Positions 57,676 through 64,000 of a stretch of 64,000 nucleotides of DNA are shown in pieces. Location of the stretch: assembly GCA_024195265.1 (NCBI GenBank), contig JAJLRJ010000011.1, forward strand, positions 21,493,402 to 21,557,401, written 5' to 3'. A program made the position numbers and the translations under genes. The stretch's first letter is position 1; each line of letters opens with the position of its first letter. The notes under the pieces are model-generated. The model made no database searches. It had not been told where the DNA came from and saw only the letters and a program-made list of their open reading frames with translations. Source of the DNA: Dendrophyllia cribrosa. Lineage: Eukaryota > Cnidaria > Anthozoa > Scleractinia > Dendrophylliidae.

Positions 57676-58739
57676 GCTATGTCAGTAGAATTTGGCTTTT
57701 TGGTCAATTTTAGATGATCTGTGCTTAGGGGAAGAACTTTGAAAAATGTATCCTCTATTTTTTAACTTACAGTTAATTTCAATCCTGGCCATCCGCAGCC
57801 AATTGCAAAGCTCCAATATAGTAAATGCTAACAAAATCAGACCATTATTTTGGGGTTTCTGTTCATGCAAATGGGGTTCTATGAATGCTACAACTATATC
57901 AAACACAATTGTTGAAGCAATTTTTTCGGTCCTTCTCCCAATGTTGATGGCAATGACCTGCAATGTTAAAAGCAGTTTGACTCAAAATTAAAGGGGAGGG
58001 AGAACCATGCACATTGGATGACGAATTCTCACCTTGAGTCAAGTGTATCAAGTAATTGTGTCCGATAATGTAGATTTGCTGGCAGTCTCTTAATCAGTAA
58101 CATTAATGCGCCTGAGCAGAAAGCAGCTGAGTGGTTAATCGTGCATTGCGTATGCGTAACAAAATTCCTGATATCCGATTGGTAGTTAGGACGCCTATAT
58201 TTATTTTGCATGTGATTAAAGGCGATGGTATTACAATATTTTTGATTGGTAGTTCGCTATAAATTAATTGTCATCAACGATGCTTACGCGTTAATTTGAA
58301 ACGCTTTTATTGAACTATTCTTTGCTACGTGTCCTGTAAAAATATAGTTTATATATCTGTCTCGAATTGTATTACGTTTAAACAAACTCTATCGGTGATT
58401 GCGCTTTATGCCGTAGAAATGTCTATAATTGGATTGGACCATTTGACTTACTTAGTTTATATGGTCGATGCGTGATGATCTATCGCGCCGGTGTTACTTC
58501 TTATTTTAATGTAAGAATTACATAACTTTTACATACGGCTTTTGTAGAGTCATATTGTTAACTAAACATTTTACAGCAGTGTCGGTTCAGTGCTTTCTAA
58601 AGTTGAAGCGATTGATAGCTTTATGATATAACTATATCGATCTTTAGGTCGGTATACTTTAGAGAAGGCGAGTTTATTTTAGTCGTTTTTCTTAATCCTA
58701 AGCCGTTTATGTAACCAGATTTCCATATGATGTATACGT
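57676..58739. other. Downstream of the pentraxin gene, no gene seen
   Basis: AT-rich; presumably includes the 3' UTR. No poly(A) signal was assigned with certainty. Confidence 0.4.
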
Positions 58740-58851
58740 TGTTGTAGTTCAAATTTTATTTTCCTTTGTTTAAAACTCATTATCATACATTACCATAGCC
58801 AAAAATAAAGGAAAATAAAATTTGAACCAAGGATAAATTTGAACTACAACA
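58740..58851. mobile_element. Foldback MITE, alpha family copy 4
   Basis: TGTTGTAGTTCAAATTTTAT mirrored at 58851. Stands almost back to back with copy 5. Confidence 0.85.
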
Positions 58852-58857
58852 TGTATA

Positions 58858-58970
58858 TGTTGTAGTTAATTTTTTTATTTCAGGTAATTTTTATTTTTCC
58901 ATTGTTTTTGGGTATGGTAATATATGCTAATGAATTTGAAACAAAGGAAAATAAAAAATTAACTACAACA
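58858..58970. mobile_element. Foldback MITE, alpha family copy 5
   Basis: TGTTGTAGTTAATTTTTTTA mirrored at 58970; six bases (TGTATA) separate it from copy 4. Confidence 0.85.
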
Positions 58971-59620
58971 TATATATAAACATACAAATATAACTGCAGA
59001 CATTGCAGTGCTTAAGCTAGGATGGAGGTAAAGCAAGAAAACCACCACAAATGATCCCACACTTGTGGTATCATCTAAGCCATGCCAGAGTGCTCAAACT
59101 GGAAAACTAGTGAGCATGCGCGATATAGAAATACAAATATATATATTTTAGACACTTTAAACTAAAGCCTGTAATTAACTGATACTGTATTGTTAGCTTT
59201 TAATGCAAATAATACAAACATGTCGTGAATTTATGAGTTATCTGCCAGTTTTATTGGCGAAGTTTATGTCGTAGAAATCTAGTAAAATCGGGTGTATTCA
59301 AAATTGTCAAAAGTCGACGGCAAAACATGATGTGATAGCCTCGTACCTAAACACATCACATGATGATAAACCTTTTTAGAAGTTGCACCATGCACTTTGC
59401 ACTTAGCACTATTTATTGCCAGATTTTATCTGGTGCGATGGTGACTCCTTTATCAAGTATAGATGTAGATCATATCACTTTTCTATAACAGTTACACAAA
59501 ATATATTAATTTGATCCAATTTAACCTGCTTATGATTGTAAACAATTGTATCTATATACTGTAAATCGTTAATTCAATAAAACATATAGCCTCTTCTTAT
59601 ACGTTTTTTACAGGGTTACA

Positions 59621-59799
59621 TTCTCTATTTTCGAATTGCCCATAATACACTTTGTTTGCCCCCCAAATTTTGCATAAACTATTGTTTCGAAATGCTCTTG
59701 GGAATATGCAGTCCTCCCAAGAGCATTTACAAACAATAGTTTATGCAAAATTTGGGGGGGCAAACAAAGTGTATTATGGGCAATTCGAAAAATAGAGAA
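59621..59799. mobile_element. Near-perfect palindrome with 80-bp arms
   Basis: TTCTCTATTTTCGAATTGCC and its complement end the unit; arms match almost throughout, including the G/C run of GGGGGGC, around a centre of about 20 bp near 59705. Confidence 0.9.
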
Positions 59800-60197
59800 T
59801 TGTTAGCTGGGTCGAAAAAGCATGGCTTTTGTCGAGAGGATAATAAAAATAACGCTAAATAATCAATTAAATCAATCAATTAACTTTATTTAAACACGGT
59901 AAAACGGCTCAGTAAAAACTGTTTTTCAGACATGCCGTGCACAACCCCTTTGGCTATTTCATAACCTAATGGTTAAGAAATCGAAGTGGATCCGTTAATA
60001 TGGGTTATACTTTCACAATGTTTTTGTGTGTTATACTCATATAGCCTGTTGGTGCAGTATTTTTTTTTGCGCTTATGCACTTTTCCTCGTCTAACCCCGA
60101 GGTAGTGGGGATAGCGGGCTGGGGGTGGGGGTGTTGGTGGGGGGACTGTGTGGACGTTAAAGCATATTCATGCCTGTATTGTGGTGTTGGTGATATA

Positions 60198-61060
60198 TTA
60201 GGTCAGGACTTTGATTTTAATAAAGCGCGAAACATTATTGAGGTAGACTATTCCAGAGAACCCCACCACTGTAGAAAAACTATTTCGAAGATTGTTTGTG
60301 CGTGGTAAAGGAAGAGCGAGTTTATTTGCGGAATCACGGAGGGAGTATGAAGTTACATCACTTCGATTCCCGGCCGGACAACTAATCAGGGTCTTTAAAT
60401 AATTGGTAAGATAATGCTGTCTGTGCTCAAACACCTTGTCTCAGTTCAGATGATCGCGTCATTGGACGGTAACGTTAAGCCGTTGGCCTTGTCTCCTACA
60501 CATTCTCACATTAAAATAGTAGCTAGGGGACGTAAAAGAACCCACCTCACTGTTCGAAAAAGAGTAGGGACGTAGTCCCCGGTGTTGTGGTCTGGTCTCC
60601 ATGGGGGATTGATATCAATTGGGACGTATGTCCTGTTTCTTTCACCTGTCACGGCGACAAAAATCGGCACTGTGACAAAGTGAGTAGATAGGGGGCTTAA
60701 ATACTCAGAGACAAGATCATTTTGGGATTGATAGACCATCAAGCCTATTAATTTCGCGCTGAGTAATAAGATTTTTCTAATCTAGTCATAACTTCAGACG
60801 CTTAACAGCCAAGCTGCGCGATTTTGAAACTTTGTAGTTTATCTGATACCTTGATACTACAATTTCCCCAAACGACACTGCAATAATCGAAATGCGGTTG
60901 AACTGAGGCTTTGTAAATAAACTGCAATTTCAATGAAAGGACAAACTGCCAAATTACCTGTCTAATGGCCACAATACCAGAGACAATCTTTTTAACCAAT
61001 TTATTGATATAGCTACTCCAGGTAAGATTTTCGTCAATAAGTACACTCGGGATTTAGTAG
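60198..61060 (-). pseudogene. C-terminal remnant of a non-LTR reverse transcriptase (Jockey/CR1-like)
   Basis: Two pieces on the minus strand: 61060-60802 with VLIDENLTWSSYINK and HFDYCSVVWGNC, then 60434-60198 with LPLPRTNNLRNSFS. These are the thumb and C-terminal blocks of many LINE proteins. The 370 bp between show no usable frame. The 17-copy minisatellite abuts the upstream side. Confidence 0.7.
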
Positions 61061-61080
61061 TTGAGACTTGATTTATGGAA

Positions 61081-62037
61081 GAACCATTAAAAGCAAGGAC
61101 TGGAGATGCAGGTAGGGTGTTGGGTTATATGTTTAAGAACCATTAATAGCAAGGACTGGAGATGCAGGTAGGGTGTTGGGTTATAATGTTTAAGAACCAT
61201 TAATAGCGAGGACTGGAGATGCAGGTAGGGTGTTGGGTTAGAATGTTTAAGAACCATTAATAGCAAGGACTGGAGATGCAGGTAGGGTGTTGGGTTATAT
61301 GTTTAAGAACCATTAATAGCAAGGACTGGAGATGCAGGTAGGGTGTTGGGTTATATGTTTAAGAACCATTAATAGCAAGGACTGGAGATGCAGGTAGGGT
61401 GTTGGGTTATATGTTTAAGAACCATTAATAGCAAGGACTGGAGATGCAGGTAGGGTGTTGGGTTATAATGTTTAAGAACCATTAATAGCGAGGACTGGAG
61501 ATGCAGGTAGGGTGTTGGGTTAGAATGTTTAAGAACCATTAATAGCAAGGACTGGAGATGCAGGCAGGGTGTTGGGTTATAATGTTTAAGAACCATTAAT
61601 AGCGAGGACTGGAGATGCAGGTAGGGTGTTGGGTTAGAATGTTTAAGAACCATTAATAGCAAGGACTGGAGATGCAGGTAGGGTGTTGGGTTATATGTTT
61701 AAGAACCATTAATAGCAAGGACTGGAGATGCAGGTAGGGTGTTGGGTTATATGTTTAAGAACCATTAATAGCAAGGACTGGAGATGCAGGTAGGGTGTTG
61801 GGTTATAATGTTTAAGAACCATTAATAGCGAGGACTGGAGATGCAGGTAGGGTGTTGGGTTAGAATGTTTAAGAACCATTAATAGCGAGGACTGGAGATG
61901 CAGGTAGGGTGTTGGGTTATAATGTTTAAGAACCATTAATAGCAAGGACTGGAGATGCAGGTAAGGTGTTGGGTTATAATGTTTAAGAACCATTAATAGC
62001 GAGGACTGGAGATGCAGGTAGGGTGTTGGGTTTTATG
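61081..62037. repeat. Minisatellite, 17 copies of a 54-57-bp unit
   Basis: Unit: GAACCATTAATAGCAAGGAC, then TGGAGATGCAGGTAGGGTG, then a variable TTGGGTTATATGTTTAA tail. Variants (AGCAAGG or AGCGAGG; TTATATG, TTATAATG or TTAGAATG) follow a pattern. The MVLKHYNPTPYLHLQS frames on the minus strand are artefacts. Confidence 0.97.
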
Positions 62038-63234
62038 TTTCAGAACAGAATAATCAATACTTGCCTTTTCGTTGTTGTTGTTTTTTAATTTCGAAGGTGA
62101 ATATATTTTAGGAGGAATTTCCCAGGAGAAACAGTCTTTGTATAGTTCTTTTAACAGGTAGGTTTAAAAGGACAGGTAAAAAAATAGTTATTCGATTTCC
62201 AATATATGACGCCTCCAAAAATCATATTTTGCCGAAATTAATATCATAGTCAGAATCGATTTTTGACAGTATAAAATTGTTACAGTTTATCAGTTTCGTG
62301 TTTGCTGAATATAGCAAGTGTGTTATGAAAAAGCAATGCAAGTTAATGCACCTGAGTGAAATCGGCATATAGTGTATAATATGGGAAAATGGAAAAACAT
62401 CAAAATATAGTTATGTTATGAGCGAATCCTTTGGATAGCAAACAATTGCTGTTGCTTTAGAGCAAACGAATCACTCAAATAAAGAAAAAACAAATTAAAA
62501 TACCTTTTTTGAAGGGGAACTGTTGTGACATATTGCATTACAGTGGTTTTACGCAAACTATGCATTTTTTAAATGACACGATGTGACATGACCAACTAGA
62601 TAATTTAATTTACGTCAATTTGTAAGAAAATTTAGAGAAAAAAGTAGGTGTTATCCGATACTCGTACTTATAATACATTCCACCTCCGTAATTCAAATGC
62701 TTCTTTGACAAACACACCAAGCAAACACAATTTCTGACATATTGCGAATTTCTAAATTATCAATTTGGCGCGTTCATTTTTTCCATTACTGAATACGGCA
62801 GTTCTGTTACAAATATAGGTGCCAATGATACAAACAGGAAACATCCAAATGCAATTTTCCAGGTGGTTATTTTAATAAAAACATTTCTCCCAAATTAGTT
62901 GCTGAATCCCAACTGAAAATACATTTGAATTAAAAAAATTAAAAGTGTTTGTTTACTTAAAGCAAGGTGGACACAGCGTTTCAATAAGATATAACACGGT
63001 TTATAACAATCTTTCAATTTTGCGAGCTTTCCATCAGTAAACTAATTAATGCAAACGCATTGAGATGTTAATCTGCGACGCAGACATAGAAAGTACACAC
63101 AGAAAAATACGCATAATTAGTTCTTTTTTTGCAAATAAAAAAGAGACATCGACGCATCCGTCATTTTGCTGAGAATGATGTATGAAAATTAAGAGTTATT
63201 AAGAAGGAGCATTTCTGTCAAAAACTGGCTTAAA
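62038..63234. other. Upstream region of the second pentraxin-like gene, no gene seen
   Basis: AT-rich with no long frame. Likely holds the promoter of the gene at 63235. Confidence 0.4.
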
Positions 63235-63364
63235 ATGAAGCTGTATCGCTTCTCTGTACTGTGGCTGTGGTGTGCAGTTACCATCCTTCTGTCATCCCTG
63301 GTCGTCCACTCGAGGATAAACAGAAGCTTAACAGAACGTTCGGCTTTTTTTCAAGCATTTGAAG
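63235..63364 (+). CDS. Exon 1 of a second pentraxin-like paralogue (partial)
   Basis: ATG at 63235 opens a signal-peptide exon (LWLWCAVTILLSSLVV) ending TERSAFFQAFEG at a GTAATA donor in phase 1. The first pentraxin gene's exon 1 has the same layout, the same donor phase and [12 protein letters not shown]. The remaining exons lie beyond the window. This indicates a tandem gene pair about 20.7 kb apart, start to start, in the same orientation. Confidence 0.82.
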
Positions 63365-63370
63365 GTAATA

Positions 63371-63530
63371 GGGGAGCAGGGATGGCGCAGTGGTGAGACA
63401 CACTCGCCTCCCACCAATGTGGCCCGGGTTTGATTCCCGGAGGCGACGCCATATGTGAGCTGAGTTTGTTGTTGGTTTTCGTTCTTGTTTCGAGGGTTTT
63501 TCTCCGGGTACTCCCTATAACAAGAGATAT
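63371..63530 (+). mobile_element. tRNA-derived SINE, 3' truncated
   Basis: GGATGGCGCAGTGGTGAGA looks like an A box region and GGGTTTGATTCCCGG like a B box; the tail has TTTTTCTCCGGGTACTCC. I recall this head and tail as a common coral SINE. It begins only a few bases after the exon 1 donor of the paralogue. Confidence 0.75.
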
Positions 63531-64000
63531 CTCTCGATATCTCTTGATTAACACAGTGCATAAGCGCGTTCTTTTCCAGATAAAGCACGAATGACGACTT
63601 AATAAGCAGTTACGAAGACATCATTTTACTGTTTATTCAAAAAAATAAAATAAAGCTAGAGAGAGAACTTATTTAACACAATTAAAATGATAATTAATTA
63701 ATTATGGCCGGCGTGCTCCTTATATCTTGCAACTGTCTCTGATCTGATATCTCGGAAAAGAATGACTTGGAATAATGCAAGTGATTGCAGATCGTCTTTG
63801 GGCTGTTTAGCAAATTCCTCGACCCTCACATGTTAGGAGAAACCGATATTCAAAAGAAGCCTGCGCGCAGATGTTTCCCATTTCCTGAAGCAAAGGAAAT
63901 AGGTGACGTCTGCGCACAGGTTATTCAAAATAAGATCAATAAAGAAATACTATAATAGTATTATAGTGTCAGTGCTCTTCCCGGAAATGATGACAAATAT

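Noticed and set aside
61369..61993. Repeated-protein frames (MVLKHYNPTPYLHLQS units) on the minus strand
   Set aside because: They are translations of the minisatellite; unit-length changes break the frame repeatedly and no gene signals surround them.
61081..62037. CRISPR-like array
   Set aside because: Units are directly adjacent and nearly identical throughout, with no unique spacers, and the genome is animal.
63371..63448. Functional tRNA gene at the SINE head
   Set aside because: It continues into the typical SINE body and no proper acceptor stem forms.

Overview
The window looks like an animal genome, most likely a cnidarian and probably a reef-building coral. It is AT-rich, has introns with GT/GC-AG splice sites, and holds many transposable elements. 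The tRNA-derived SINE at about 63.37 kb, the HARBI1/MADF pairs, the P element with a THAP exon and the integrase/HECT element are all types I associate with coral and sea-anemone genomes. The species assignment is inference; no ribosomal, mitochondrial or single-copy marker is present.

Layout. (1) 1-22.3 kb: a decayed L1/Tx1-like LINE on the minus strand is split by an 18.45-kb DNA transposon (541-18993) with long terminal inverted repeats and a perfect 6-bp target duplication, TAAAAG. That element carries two inward-facing genes: a DDE integrase (plus strand) and a HECT-type ubiquitin ligase (minus strand). Each has a promoter and a zinc-ribbon first exon lying inside a terminal repeat. Nested in it are a complete Harbinger (5123-8655), a composite direct-repeat element (12833-16036) and several MITEs. 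(2) 22.6-35.2 kb: a second Harbinger with 628-bp inverted repeats, a frameshifted transposase and a double-MADF partner gene. A young, apparently intact BEL/Pao retrotransposon (27220-33091) interrupts a MADF exon. (3) 35.5-40.8 kb: TE debris (MITE, piece of a TTAA-target element, Penelope GIY-YIG end with a hammerhead-like motif, transposase fragment, GATC-rich minisatellite) plus three coding exons of an unrecognised RGRPK-motif gene. (4) 42.5-57.7 kb: a three-exon secreted pentraxin-like gene, the best host gene here. Its 13-kb first intron holds a three-level nest of transposons (44.6-50.3 kb, with a THAP/P-type transposase at the core) and a chain of TTAA-flanked elements. (5) 57.7-64 kb: MITEs, a decayed LINE tail, a 17-copy minisatellite, and exon 1 of a second pentraxin-like paralogue, at the right edge.

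One organisation recurs. The integrase/HECT element, both Harbingers and the P-type element each have two genes pointing inward from the two ends. In the integrase/HECT element and the second Harbinger the long terminal repeats place the same upstream sequence in front of both genes. In the integrase/HECT element the repeats also supply the same coding exon to two unrelated proteins, which I consider the most interesting feature of the window.

Limits: exon boundaries were read by eye from splice motifs and reading-phase agreement. Family names come from motif recognition, not searches.
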